Source of the DNA: UBA11386 sp035286785
Lineage (GTDB): Bacteria; Planctomycetota; Planctomycetia; Pirellulales; Thermoguttaceae
Reading direction: 5' to 3'
DNA: 18,908 bases
NCBI GenBank assembly: GCA_035286785.1
Contig: DATECS010000238.1
Coordinates: 1-18,908 of the forward strand
The position numbers and the translations under genes were made by a program. The notes beneath the pieces are model-generated. The model saw nothing but the letters and a program-made list of their open reading frames with translations. It made no database searches and was not told the origin of the DNA. Position 1 is the first letter of the stretch, and every line of letters starts with the position of its first letter. Shown here one piece after another: positions 1-8,195 of the stretch.

Positions 1-3000
1 GATGCGTCCGTCGCCGGCGAGGGTCTGGTGGACGAAGTAAAACTCGTCGGCCGTGCCGTAGATGTTGTTGCCGCTGCCCTCGACGGTGAACGTGCCGTCG
101 TCGTACGACGCGCTGCCCGCGAGGGCCACCGCGCCGACGTCGCCGGCGAGCCAACCCGACGGTAACGGAAGGGCCTGGACAGTGACTTGAGCCGTGCCTT
201 GGACTGCGTCGGCCGTGGCCGTGACCACAACGGTCATTGGCGAAGCCGGCGCGGTGTAGAGTCCTTCCGTCGTGATCTGGCCGGCGGTTGCCGACCAGAT
301 GAACGTCGGTTGGATACTGATGACGTCACCGAACTGATCGTAGGCCGTCGCGGTGAACGGTTGCGTCCCTCCGGCGGACATGGTTACGGGCGCGGGAGAG
401 ACGACGATGCTGTTCATGGCCGCATTGACCGTGACGGGCACGTCGCTGGCCACGGTGAGTCCGTCGGCGTCGGCAATAGTCACGCGAAAAACGTAATCGC
501 CGGGCGCATCGAACGTGGCCTGCGTGTTCTTGGCGGCGTTGGTTCCGTTGACGCTGTAGATCGGCTGGCTCGCGCCGGCCGGCACGCTCGTGGCCGTCCA
601 CGTGTAAGTCAAAGAGGCCTCGCCGCCGTTGTCGGCGCCCAGGACGCTGAGCGTCGTCTTGGCGGTGGCGGTGGGGTTGGGCGTGGCGGCGGCGGCCGTG
701 GCCACGATCGGCGGAACAAGAGCGGAGACGTTGGTGAACGTGGCGGTGCAAAGGGTCGAGTCGGCATGACTCGTCACTGCCAATCCGATGTAAACGGTCG
801 AGGCCATGTCGATCGTGGACGATCCCACGGTCGTCCAGGACGTTCCGTTGGACGAAACGTAAGAGGTGAAAAGATCGCCTTCGCGGGTCAACTTGACCCA
901 ATAGGGGGCCGTCGCCGTCGGGCCGGTGGCGTTGGTGACCGTGGCGGCGCCCGTGGTCGCCCGGGATTGGAGCCGGGTGCCGTTGCTCGGCGAGATGAGC
1001 GTGAAGGCGTACTTGGAACCCGCCTCCAGCGTCTCGCGGATCATCACGCCCGCCTTGGCCCAAGCGTTCGTGTTTTCGAGCGTGGCGACGCGGGCGACGA
1101 TGGAACCGTCGCTGGGCATGGTCTGATAGACAAAGCGGAATTCGTCGGCCGTGTTCCAAATATCGGCGCCGCTGGCGTCGACGGTGAACGTGCCGCTGTT
1201 GTACTGGGTCGATCCGGCGGCGCCCACGTCGCCAATGTCCTGAGTGGCCCAGGGATCGAGCAGGGCGATGGCATGAATGGACGACGAAGTCGCAAGGCTT
1301 TCGGTCAAGGAATTCCTGCCGACGACGCGATAGTAATACTCCTGCGAGGCCACGACGGTCGAGTCGGTGTAAGACGTGCCGGTGACGTTCGAGGCGAGAA
1401 TCGTATAGGTAGCTCCGCCGTTGATCGAGCGCTCAACGCGGTAGCCCGTCGCTCCCGTCACGCTGTTCCACGCGAAAGCGATTCCCTGTTGGCCGACCGA
1501 CGTCAGGTGCAGGTTGGCGACCGTGCTCAGCCGGGTGCAACCGGCGACGACCGCCGAGGTGGCCGAGTCACCGGCGCCGTCGACCGTCACGACGCGATAG
1601 TAATAAGTAGTGGCCGCGCTGAGGCCGGTGTTGCTGTACATCGGAATGTTCTTGCTCAGCGTAGTGACCGTGGTCCAACCACTCGTGCCGTTTGCCGAAC
1701 GTTCGACCCGGTAGCTCGTCTCGCCGCCGGCGTCGGTCCAATCGAGGATTAAATTGCTCTGGGTGTAAGAGATGATGTTCAGATTGCTGATTGGGCCGGC
1801 CCGGGTCACGTCGCTGACCGCGGTCGAAGGTTGTGAAACGCCCGCGGCGTCCACGGCGCGAACGCGGAAGTAATAGCGGTTGTAATCGGCCAGTCCGGTG
1901 GCCGTGTAGGTGGTCGCGCCGGCCGCCGTCGTGGCGATTTGGGCGTAGTTGATCCCGTCGGTCGAGCGTTCAACGGCGTAACCGGTCTCGCCCGCGACGT
2001 CGTTCCAGGACAAACTGACGGTCGAATAGGTTTTGCCGGTCACCGTCAATCCCGAGGGGGCGGGCAGCGTGTTGAGCATCGGCCCCGCATTGAGATTGCC
2101 CGTCAGGCTCACGTTGATGAAGTTGGCCGAGTTGAGCAGATTGCGGTCGTTGTTGGCCCTGCTGTTGTCGGCGGAGACGGCCATTCCTATGTAGACCGTC
2201 GTGCCCATGGAGATCGTCTGCGTGGAACCCAGTTGCGTCCATGACGTGCCGTTCGAGGAGATTTCCGCCTTGAACGTATCGTCCGTTCGGGTCAGCCGCA
2301 GCCAATAGGGCGGATCCACGGAGACGTTGGAAGCCTTGGTGCTGACGCTGCCGCCGATGGAAGAACGATACTGGAAGTACAAGCCGTTGGTGGGCGTCAA
2401 TACAAGGTCGGCGAATCGGGAATTGACGTCGAGCGATTCGCGGATCATGACGCCGGCCTTGGCCGAGGTGGCCGTGTTGCCCATCGACGCCACGCGAACG
2501 GTGATGGAGCCGTCCCCCGAGAGCGTTTGATACAGGTATTGGAAGTCGTCCGCGGTTGCCGCGAGATTGTCGCCCGAGCCGGCGACCGTGTACGTGCCGG
2601 TCGCTTCGTCGTAACTCGAGTAGCCGGTCGCTCCCGTCAGGCCGATGTCCTCGGCGTTCCATGCGCCGGGGACGGGATCGACGCGGAGTACGTATTGACC
2701 CTGGTCGCCGTAGTTGCCATGGCTTTCGAGCACCGCGTAGTAGGTGCCGGCCCCAAGGTCCAGCGTCACGTGCTGATCGTTGACCATCGTATAAGGCTGG
2801 GCCCGGGGATCGCCGTCCTCGGTGGTGATCAACACGTTGTTCGAGTTGTAGATCGACAATCGCAAGTCCACGCCCGAGGGCGCTTCGCGGCCCGCGACGA
2901 TTGTGTAGCGTCCGCCCTCGCTCGTGAAGGAAAACGTGTCGACGTCGGTCAGACGCTCGATGATGGCCGTGACGGCCTGTGTTACTCCCGTCGTCACCAG

Positions 3001-4005
3001 CGCCGTCGCGCCGGCGATCGAGCCGGCGATTCCGCCGAAATCGTCGGCGCGGTAGCCGTCGCCGCCGTAATTATCCAGGTCGCCGGCGATGATCGCCATG
3101 TCGTCCTGTCGCGCGGCGGGTTCCGTCGTGTCGCTTAAGCTCCTGTGCCACGTCGTCCATTTGTGGATCACCCCGTCATAGTCGACGCCCATCAGCGGCC
3201 CGTGCAGGGGATCGAATTCGTCGGCATAATCGCGGGTCTTGACGCCCAGGTTGTTGTATTCGGAGGTGTGCTGGTTGCCAAAATTGTGGCCGATCTCATG
3301 GGCCACGCCGGAAACACGTGTCTGGGCGTGGCTGCTGTTGTTGTACGATCTCGACGACGAATTGGGAAACACGTTGACGCTGCTCCATCCGCCGTCGATG
3401 TCGGGACTGACGACCTCCCAAGCCTTGGGCCTCGTCGAGGCGTAGATCGTCGTCACGTTGACGTTGAACATCGCGTAGTACACCGACATCTGACGCCAAC
3501 ACTCGACGATGCTCGCCTGTTCGGCCGCGTTGAAGGTCGTCGGGTCGGAGTCCTCGCTATAGGCGGCGTAGGAACTCGTGCCGTCGAAATCAAGGTAAAT
3601 GTCCACCGGCGACGTCAGATAACTGTTGAGGATGGGCATCCCGTTAGCCAACGTGTCGTAGGTGAACGTCGCCGAGGCGGGGTCCATACTGAGGGCAATG
3701 GCCGCCGCTGTTTCCGCTTGCGTCTGCTGCAGCGCGTCCTCGGGCAGCGGGGCCAGGCATCCGCCGTCGGTCGTCATGATCGAGATGGGCTTGATCGCGA
3801 TCGCGCGCCCTTCGCCGGCCCGCAGGGGACCGATGAAAGCGATATCAGCCGCCTCCGACGGCACGATGGCCAACCAGCTCAAGTCCTCGTCCAGGCCGCC
3901 TCCGCTGAGCAACATTCGCGGTTCCAAAAACTCCAGCCGCGACGACGACTTTCGGGCGGCAAGCGATTTCCGCGCGCGGGACGGCCACAAGGGGCGACGC
4001 TTCAT
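1..4005 (-). CDS. Giant secreted metzincin-like metalloprotease with LEPR-XLL N-terminus, PPC, Fn3 and lectin-like repeats (C-terminus off left edge)
   Basis: The frame stays open from ATG (complement of 4003-4005) to base 1: 1335 codons with no stop at the window edge. A strong Shine-Dalgarno (GAGG on the minus strand, 8 nt before ATG) supports the start. Residues 27-36 carry LEPRMLLSG, the planctomycete LEPR-XLL motif of large exported proteins. Residues ~130-275 form a metalloprotease domain: zinc motif HEIGHNFGNQH at 236-246 and a likely Met-turn (PLMG, Met272). Then come a PPC-like beta domain (~335-445), a DUF1349/concanavalin-like domain (~449-635), three fibronectin-III domains (~640-727, ~735-822, ~823-912), a second DUF1349-like domain (~916-1090), a PKD-like domain (~1095-1190), an Ig-like domain (~1197-1272) and the start of a third DUF1349-like domain (~1280-1335). 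Inferred role: extracellular or surface protease binding glycans or protein. Substrate unknown. The protease call is strong; domain borders are by eye. Confidence 0.88.
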   Translation of the reverse strand, partial: MKRRPLWPSRARKSLAARKSSSRLEFLEPRMLLSGGGLDEDLSWLAIVPSEAADIAFIGPLRAGEGRAIAIKPISIMTTDGGCLAPLPEDALQQTQAETAAAIALSMDPASATFTYDTLANGMPILNSYLTSPVDIYLDFDGTSSYAAYSEDSDPTTFNAAEQASIVECWRQMSVYYAMFNVNVTTIYASTRPKAWEVVSPDIDGGWSSVNVFPNSSSRSYNNSSHAQTRVSGVAHEIGHNFGNQHTSEYNNLGVKTRDYADEFDPLHGPLMGVDYDGVIHKWTTWHRSLSDTTEPAARQDDMAIIAGDLDNYGGDGYRADDFGGIAGSIAGATALVTTGVTQAVTAIIERLTDVDTFSFTSEGGRYTIVAGREAPSGVDLRLSIYNSNNVLITTEDGDPRAQPYTMVNDQHVTLDLGAGTYYAVLESHGNYGDQGQYVLRVDPVPGAWNAEDIGLTGATGYSSYDEATGTYTVAGSGDNLAATADDFQYLYQTLSGDGSITVRVASMGNTATSAKAGVMIRESLDVNSRFADLVLTPTNGLYFQYRSSIGGSVSTKASNVSVDPPYWLRLTRTDDTFKAEISSNGTSWTQLGSTQTISMGTTVYIGMAVSADNSRANNDRNLLNSANFINVSLTGNLNAGPMLNTLPAPSGLTVTGKTYSTVSLSWNDVAGETGYAVERSTDGINYAQIATTAAGATTYTATGLADYNRYYFRVRAVDAAGVSQPSTAVSDVTRAGPISNLNIISYTQSNLILDWTDAGGETSYRVERSANGTSGWTTVTTLSKNIPMYSNTGLSAATTYYYRVVTVDGAGDSATSAVVAGCTRLSTVANLHLTSVGQQGIAFAWNSVTGATGYRVERSINGGATYTILASNVTGTSYTDSTVVASQEYYYRVVGRNSLTESLATSSSIHAIALLDPWATQDIGDVGAAGSTQYNSGTFTVDASGADIWNTADEFRFVYQTMPSDGSIVARVATLENTNAWAKAGVMIRETLEAGSKYAFTLISPSNGTRLQSRATTGAATVTNATGPTATAPYWVKLTREGDLFTSYVSSNGTSWTTVGSSTIDMASTVYIGLAVTSHADSTLCTATFTNVSALVPPIVATAAAATPNPTATAKTTLSVLGADNGGEASLTYTWTATSVPAGASQPIYSVNGTNAAKNTQATFDAPGDYVFRVTIADADGLTVASDVPVTVNAAMNSIVVSPAPVTMSAGGTQPFTATAYDQFGDVISIQPTFIWSATAGQITTEGLYTAPASPMTVVVTATADAVQGTAQVTVQALPLPSGWLAGDVGAVALAGSASYDDGTFTVEGSGNNIYGTADEFYFVHQTLAGDGRI

Positions 4006-4285
4006 GACATGCACCTCTTCCAGAACGGGAGCAGGAAATCGCGAGAAAATGCGAAGTATCGTGGACGCTGTGAGCGGACCTCGTCCAGGGCCACGACGGT
4101 CATCCGCGGCAAAAATAATAATGACGCGCCAACAAACAACGGCGCGGGGAAACACACTGGTTGTAGAACAACCATGCGGACAAAGGCGCACAATGGCATC
4201 TTATACCCCACACGTCGAAAGCCGAGCCCCTGCTGTTCCGACCGGCGGCATAACGCGGCGTTTGGGTAGGGTATGCCAAATCGGC

Positions 4286-4297
4286 CTATAGCTATAG
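4286..4297. repeat. 12-bp perfect AT-rich palindrome
   Basis: CTATAGCTATAG reads the same on both strands and sits in the middle of a divergent promoter region. It could be an operator or overlap a -10 element (TATAGT or TATAGC), but no matching second site was seen in the window, so a regulatory role is inference only. Confidence 0.35.
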
Positions 4298-4414
4298 TCT
4301 AAAGAACCGGGCCACGGGATGTCAAGAAGTAGGGATGATTCGCAAAAAAGGGGCTGCTGGAACCTTGTTTTTCAATGCAATCGGGCCGGTTTGTATCGGG
4401 ACGTCGGCCGGGAT

Positions 4415-4443
4415 TTGAAAGACCCAAATCGCCAGGGTGTATT
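4415..4443 (+). promoter_or_regulatory. Weak sigma70-like promoter candidate for the YjbQ gene
   Basis: TTGAAA, a 17-nt spacer and TGTATT lie about 70 nt before the YjbQ start. The -35 matches five of six consensus bases and the -10 four of six. Position is suitable, but such matches occur by chance. Confidence 0.25.
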
Positions 4444-4515
4444 GTCGGACCGTCGTGTGGGATACTTGGGTCGCAACCGACCAATACCCTTTCCCGATTC
4501 TCCGGAGACCACGAC

Positions 4516-4938
4516 ATGAAATCCCACACCGAATATTTGACGTTGACGATCGGCCGGCGAATGGACTTCCGCAATATCACGTCGGAAGTCGAGGCGGCGG
4601 TGGCTAAAAGTGGCATCCGCGAGGGCTTGGCGCTCGTCAACGCCATGCACATCACGGCCAGTGTGTTCATCAACGACGACGAGCCAGGCCTGCACGAGGA
4701 CTACAAACGGTGGCTCGAACGACTGGCTCCGTTCGACCCCTCGCCGGCAACCTATCACCATAACCGCACGGGCGAGGACAACGGCGACGCCCATCACAAG
4801 CGGCAGATCATGGGCCGCGAGGTGGTCGTGGCCGTGACCGACGGTAAGCTCGACTTCGGTCCCTGGGAACAGATCTTCTACGGCGAATTCGACGGCCAGC
4901 GGCCGAAACGGGTGCTGGTCAAGGTGATCGGCGAATGA
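4516..4938 (+). CDS. YjbQ/UPF0047 family protein (secondary thiamine-phosphate synthase-like)
   Basis: This 140-residue protein matches the UPF0047/YjbQ fold in length and motifs: MHITASVFIND (44-54), the Tyr-His-His stretch YHHNRTGEDNGDAHHK (80-95) with the conserved Asp-Ala-His, IMG (98-100), LDFGPWEQIFYGEFDG (112-127) and a closing RVLVKVIG. Family members can give weak thiamine-phosphate synthase activity, but their real physiological role is unsettled; the protein is cytosolic. The ATG at 4516 is chosen because it follows a GGAG-type Shine-Dalgarno (4504-4507) and gives the usual family length; the frame stays open upstream to 4375 but that extension has no family resemblance. It stands alone, 132 nt before the next start. 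Confidence 0.9.
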   Translation: MKSHTEYLTLTIGRRMDFRNITSEVEAAVAKSGIREGLALVNAMHITASVFINDDEPGLHEDYKRWLERLAPFDPSPATYHHNRTGEDNGDAHHKRQIMGREVVVAVTDGKLDFGPWEQIFYGEFDGQRPKRVLVKVIGE

Positions 4939-5070
4939 ACGTTCGCGGATGCAGTCAGAGACAGTTCCAATGAGGGGAATGCAAGGCCGGGAGTGGACTT
5001 GCCGGGCGGGGAGATTTTTGATAGTTTTCCCCGGTTCTTCTATCCCCCCATTGAGTGGAGTACTAGCGGC

Positions 5071-6213
5071 TTGGCTCGGTTCCCGCACATTTTTGTCCCC
5101 GGCGTGTTGTTGCTTCACGTCGGCTCGCTGGGCCTGTTTGCTCAGCAACAGGCCGTCAGTCCGTGGCCGCCGTGCGCCGCGTCCCAAGTTCCACCCGCCG
5201 CGCCGGTCTATTTGCCCACGGCGCAGGGCAATGGGTATGCGCCGTCGCCGGTGAACGAGGCGCCGCGACTGACCGTGGAGCGTCTGCCGCCGGTGGGGCC
5301 TTTCTGGGCGATTGTGCCCGTGTATCCACCGCTTGCGAACCACTACGCCTTCGACGTTGCGCCTTCGGCGCCGGCCGAGGCAGAGCAGCCGGACGGCGAA
5401 CCCGCGTCTCCTAAAAAAGAGGAATCCAAACACGAAGAGAACAAAAAACAAGAAGGCGACAAGAAAGACGAACCCCCGATTGAAGGCGATCCGCTACCGC
5501 GGATGATCGAAACGGTCGTGATTGAAAAGGCGCCCTGGTATCGTCTGAACGCCCCGTGGTTCGATCCGTGGGAAGGCAGCTTCGAGATGGGGTTGGACGG
5601 TTCGGCGGGCAACAGCGAGACGTTCAACATCCGGCTGGGCGCGGCGGCCAAGCGAAAGACGAAGCGGCACTCCTTCCTACTCGATCTGGACTACCACAAG
5701 AACACGAACGAAGCGGTTGAGACAGCCAATCGTATGTACTTCGAGGGACGCTACGAACGGCTCAGCGAAGTCAATCCGTGGACCTGGTTCTGGCAAGAGA
5801 CGACCGACTACGACGAGTTTCAACCGTGGAACGTTCGCATCGTGGCGACCACCGGTTTCGGCTATCGGTTCCTCGACGACGAGATCACGACGTTGACCGT
5901 TCGCTTGGGCAGCGGCTTTTCCCAGGAGGTCGGCGGGCCCGACCAGGACTGCGTGCCCGAGATGCACTACGCTTTTGAATACGGCCACCGGATGACGAAT
6001 CGTCAAAAAATGGCTCTTTCGGTTGAATACTTTCCGGACATCACGTCCTACGGCGAATTCCGACTGGTGAACAAGGGCGACTGGGAATTGCTGTTGGACG
6101 ACGAGACGAATCTGAGTCTGAAAGTGAGCGTCAGCGACCGCTATAACTACCCCAACCCCGGCGGCGAGCTGAACGACCTTGATTACGGGATTGTTCTGCT
6201 TTGGAGCTTTTAA
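5071..6213 (+). CDS. DUF481-like outer-membrane beta-barrel protein
   Basis: From TTG at 5071 the product has 380 residues. It starts with a clean signal peptide (Arg3, hydrophobic VPGVLLLHVGSLGLFA, then QQQ), followed by a Pro-rich stretch and a very charged Lys/Glu linker (~113-135, with PKKEESKHEENKK). Residues ~170-380 alternate aromatic and polar residues as in beta-barrels: WEGSFEMGLDGSAGNSETFN is typical of the DUF481 (YdiY-like) family, as are the repeated GFGYRF-type strands, and the protein ends in aromatic Phe (VLLWSF), the usual outer-membrane barrel C-terminus. The TTG start follows GGAG (5057-5060) by 10 nt and puts the signal peptide at the N-terminus. An in-frame GTG at 4993 is possible but would add 26 residues, some acidic, before the signal. 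Function beyond outer-membrane location is unknown. Confidence 0.8.
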   Translation: MARFPHIFVPGVLLLHVGSLGLFAQQQAVSPWPPCAASQVPPAAPVYLPTAQGNGYAPSPVNEAPRLTVERLPPVGPFWAIVPVYPPLANHYAFDVAPSAPAEAEQPDGEPASPKKEESKHEENKKQEGDKKDEPPIEGDPLPRMIETVVIEKAPWYRLNAPWFDPWEGSFEMGLDGSAGNSETFNIRLGAAAKRKTKRHSFLLDLDYHKNTNEAVETANRMYFEGRYERLSEVNPWTWFWQETTDYDEFQPWNVRIVATTGFGYRFLDDEITTLTVRLGSGFSQEVGGPDQDCVPEMHYAFEYGHRMTNRQKMALSVEYFPDITSYGEFRLVNKGDWELLLDDETNLSLKVSVSDRYNYPNPGGELNDLDYGIVLLWSF

Positions 6214-6221
6214 AAACGGCA

Positions 6222-6250
6222 TCGACTCGCAAGGGCGGAATTGCTAAAAT
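6222..6250 (+). promoter_or_regulatory. Candidate extended -10 promoter for hldE
   Basis: TCGACT (6222-6227), a 17-nt spacer and TAAAAT (6245-6250) preceded by TG in the extended -10 position. Predicted start of transcription near 6257, about 45 nt before the GTG start of hldE. Found by eye only. Confidence 0.4.
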
Positions 6251-6301
6251 CCCCCGGCTGTCTCGGTTTACCCATGTTCATGGATGGAGGGGACATCGAC
6301 C

Positions 6302-7834
6302 GTGACTCAATCGCTTGAAGAACTGCTCAGCCAACCCGGCCGCCCGCGCATCCTCGTGCTGGGCGACGTCATGGTGGATCGCTACGTCTGGGGCGACGTC
6401 GAACGGATTAGTCCCGAGGCGCCGATTCCCGTGCTGAAAGTCGATCGGTCCGAGGACCGCTTGGGCGGGGCGGGCAACGTGGCCACCATGCTCGCCGCGC
6501 TGGCGACCGACGTGACGCTCCTGGGCGTGGTCGGCGACGACGACGAACGGACGCGCGTCGTGGAAATGCTCGCCGAGGCGGGAATAGCGACGGACTCGGT
6601 GGTTCGGGCCGCCGACCGCGTGACCACCGTCAAGCAGCGGTTGTTGGGCGGGGCCCATTCACACCATCCGCAACAGATGATCCGCATGGACCGCGAGACG
6701 GCCTCGCCGGTCGACGGAGCGACGGCCGAGCAGTTGCTTGCCTGCCTGCGTCGGGATTTCGACCGGGTCGCGGCGGTCGTCGTGAGCGACTACGGCAAGG
6801 GCGTCTGCGGCGACACGATTCTGGCCGAGACGATCCGGCTCGGCCGCAAGGCGGGCGTGCCGGTCGTGGTCGATCCCGCCCCGCGAGCCAACTACACGCG
6901 CTATCGCGGCTCGACCTGCATCACGCCCAATCGAACCGAGGCGGGCGGGGCGCTGGGCCGCGCGATCGATTCGCCCGAGGCGGGCCTCGCGGCGGCCGAA
7001 GACCTGCTGGCGTTCGGCATCGACTCGGTCATGGTCACGCTCGACCGCGACGGCATCGCCTGGGCCGACTCGCGGGGCAACCGCCGGCTGTTTCCCGTCC
7101 ATGCCCGCGAGGTTTGCGACATCACGGGCGCGGGCGACATGGTGGCCGCGGCGTTTTCCTGCGCGATGGCGTTGGGGGCCGATTGGGCCGAGGCGTGCCA
7201 GTTCGCCAACGTGGCGGCCGGGCTCGAAGTCCAGCGGCTGGGCGTCGTGGCGCTGCCGCGCGAGACGCTTTTGGCCGAATGGCGGGCGAAGTCGGCGCCG
7301 GTGGGCTCAGCGTCGCTTGCCGAGACGCCGAGCAAGAAGGTTGGGCTCGATGCGCTGCTGGTCGAACTACGTCGTCGGCGCGACGACGGCCAGCGGATCG
7401 TGATGACCAACGGCTGTTTCGACCTGTTGCATCCGGGCCACGTCGCGTCGCTCGAATTCGCGCGGCGGCAGGGCGACTGCCTCGTGGTCGGGCTGAACAG
7501 CGATCGGAGCGTTCGCCGGCTCAAGGGGCCCCAGAGGCCGTTGGTTGACGAGCGTGACCGGGCCGCCATGCTGGCCGCGTTGGCGTGCGTCGATTACGTC
7601 GTCGTGTTCGATGAGACGAGCGTCGCGCCGCTGGTCGGCCGGATTCTGCCCGACGTGCTGGTCAAATCGGCCCAATACGCCGAAAGCGAGGTGGTGGGCC
7701 ACGAGATCGTCGAGGCCCACGGCGGCCGCATCGTGCGGTGCCCGATCGAAGGCGAGTATTCGACCACGCGGTTGATCGAGCGCATCGCGCAGGCCGCGTC
7801 ACGGCCGAACCACGCCCGCAAGGAAGCGGCGTAG
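6302..7834 (+). CDS. hldE: Bifunctional D-beta-D-heptose 7-phosphate kinase / heptose 1-phosphate adenylyltransferase
   Basis: HldE makes ADP-heptose for the lipopolysaccharide inner core: the kinase domain phosphorylates heptose 7-phosphate at C1 and, after phosphatase action, the second domain attaches AMP. The N-terminal ribokinase-fold domain (~1-315) shows GDVMVDRYVWG, substrate-binding GGAGNVA (55-61) and the catalytic anion-hole motif DITGAGD (273-279). The C-terminal cytidylyltransferase-fold domain (~345-500) has TNGCFDLLHPGH (369-380) with the HxGH nucleotide site, followed by GLNSDRSV and STTRLI. Length 510 is close to E. coli HldE (477). GTG 6302 is preferred because a strong GGAGGGG (6286-6292) lies 9 nt upstream; the in-frame ATG at 6284 overlaps that site. 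A gmhB-like phosphatase or epimerase gene is not in the window. Confidence 0.95.
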   Translation: MTQSLEELLSQPGRPRILVLGDVMVDRYVWGDVERISPEAPIPVLKVDRSEDRLGGAGNVATMLAALATDVTLLGVVGDDDERTRVVEMLAEAGIATDSVVRAADRVTTVKQRLLGGAHSHHPQQMIRMDRETASPVDGATAEQLLACLRRDFDRVAAVVVSDYGKGVCGDTILAETIRLGRKAGVPVVVDPAPRANYTRYRGSTCITPNRTEAGGALGRAIDSPEAGLAAAEDLLAFGIDSVMVTLDRDGIAWADSRGNRRLFPVHAREVCDITGAGDMVAAAFSCAMALGADWAEACQFANVAAGLEVQRLGVVALPRETLLAEWRAKSAPVGSASLAETPSKKVGLDALLVELRRRRDDGQRIVMTNGCFDLLHPGHVASLEFARRQGDCLVVGLNSDRSVRRLKGPQRPLVDERDRAAMLAALACVDYVVVFDETSVAPLVGRILPDVLVKSAQYAESEVVGHEIVEAHGGRIVRCPIEGEYSTTRLIERIAQAASRPNHARKEAA

Positions 7835-7842
7835 GGGAGGCG

Positions 7843-7898
7843 GGCAGCAGGCAGCGGGCAGCGGGCAGTAGGCAGCGGGCGGTAGGCAGTAGACAGAG
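7843..7898. repeat. Heptamer tandem array, eight units
   Basis: Eight degenerate 7-bp units, mostly GGCAGCG, GGCAGTA or GGCAGCA, ending GGCAGTA-GACAGAG, start 8 bp after the hldE stop. The same unit family, again with GGCAGTA-GACAGAG, recurs right at the stop codon of the next gene (12242-12284) in the same orientation. No coding role. Confidence 0.85.
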
Positions 7899-7909
7899 GG
7901 TTCGTTAGC

Positions 7910-7927
7910 CGTCGAGCCTGCTCGACG
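7910..7927. repeat. 8-bp inverted repeat hairpin downstream of hldE
   Basis: CGTCGAGC, a 2-nt gap and GCTCGACG form a perfect GC-rich dyad 76 nt after the hldE stop. It could slow or end transcription, but no T-run follows, so an intrinsic terminator is not supported. It may belong to the same repeat family as the next hairpin, since both are preceded by TAGC. Confidence 0.5.
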
Positions 7928-7937
7928 CCCTTCCTAG

Positions 7938-7957
7938 CCGTCGGCGGAAGCCCACGG
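7938..7957. repeat. REP-like hairpin with GGAA tetraloop
   Basis: CCGTCGGC-GGAA-GCCCACGG folds into an 8-bp stem with one C-C mismatch closed by a GNRA-type loop. Short GC-rich palindromes of this form between genes resemble REP elements. Their relation to the RAYT at 14395-15075 is not shown: the sequence differs from that element's ends. Confidence 0.5.
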
Positions 7958-7964
7958 AACAGAG

Positions 7965-8020
7965 GTCCGTAGTTCGTGGTCCGTAGTCGTAGTTCGTGGC
8001 CCGTGATTCGTGGCCCGTGA
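7965..8020. repeat. Degenerate repeat array of TTCGTGGYCCGT units
   Basis: The motif TTCGTGG(T/C)CCGT appears three times, linked by short variants such as GTAGTCGTAG. The pattern differs from the heptamer array before it and the C-rich array after it. No protein is encoded; function unknown. Confidence 0.7.
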
Positions 8021-8040
8021 GAGGGTGAATCTCTCGGTCC

Positions 8041-8103
8041 GCCTCCCGTCCCCCGCCCCTTGGCGCCCGCCCCTCGCCTCCCGCCCCTCGCCCCCCGTCC
8101 CCC
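8041..8103. repeat. C-rich degenerate tandem array
   Basis: Roughly 10-nt units built around CCCGCCCCT and CGCCTCCCG run for about 60 bases; the plus strand is almost free of A. This is the third repeat class in the same intergenic gap and ends just before the promoter of the beta-helix gene. Confidence 0.7.
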
Positions 8104-8118
8104 ATTTCTTCCGCATTC

Positions 8119-8147
8119 TTGACACGACCGGTGCGGTTTTACACAAT
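8119..8147 (+). promoter_or_regulatory. Sigma70-like promoter for the beta-helix gene
   Basis: A consensus TTGACA (8119-8124), 17-nt spacer and CACAAT (8142-8147) lie directly after the repeat arrays, predicting a transcript start near 8154 and a leader of about 40 nt. A strong Shine-Dalgarno GGGGAGGGG (8180-8188) then precedes the ATG at 8196. Confidence 0.5.
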
Positions 8148-8195
8148 GGAAGATTGGCGTAACCAACACCATTCTCCACGGGGAGGGGTAGTGCG

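Larger units (their letters stand above)
4006..4515. other. Divergent intergenic region between the metalloprotease and yjbQ-like genes
   Basis: No credible gene is seen in these 510 bases; ORFs through it lack any recognisable protein and overlap flanking genes. It must hold the upstream regions of two divergent genes. Visible items are the minus-strand Shine-Dalgarno of the protease (about 4013-4018), a 12-bp AT-rich perfect palindrome at 4286-4297 and a weak plus-strand promoter-like pair before the YjbQ gene. Confidence 0.6.

Noticed and set aside
187..1752. 521-codon plus-strand ORF
   Set aside because: Antisense to the metalloprotease gene; Arg/Gly/Asp-rich composition without motifs is typical of high-GC shadow frames, whereas the opposite strand gives clear Fn3 and lectin-like repeats.
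3145..4269. 374-codon plus-strand ORF
   Set aside because: Covers the zinc motif region of the minus-strand protease and its upstream region; no recognisable domain and low-complexity basic composition.
4375..4515. N-terminal extension of the YjbQ protein
   Set aside because: Would add 47 residues with no family resemblance; ATG 4516 has a ribosome site and gives the family length.
4372..5451. 359-codon minus-strand ORF
   Set aside because: Opposes YjbQ and the start of the outer-membrane protein gene, both of which show family motifs.
6214..6301. Intrinsic terminator after the outer-membrane protein gene
   Set aside because: No stem followed by a T-run was found; the region reads better as the promoter of hldE.
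7843..8103. CRISPR array
   Set aside because: The repeats are 7-12 bp, degenerate and without unique spacers, and there are no cas genes.
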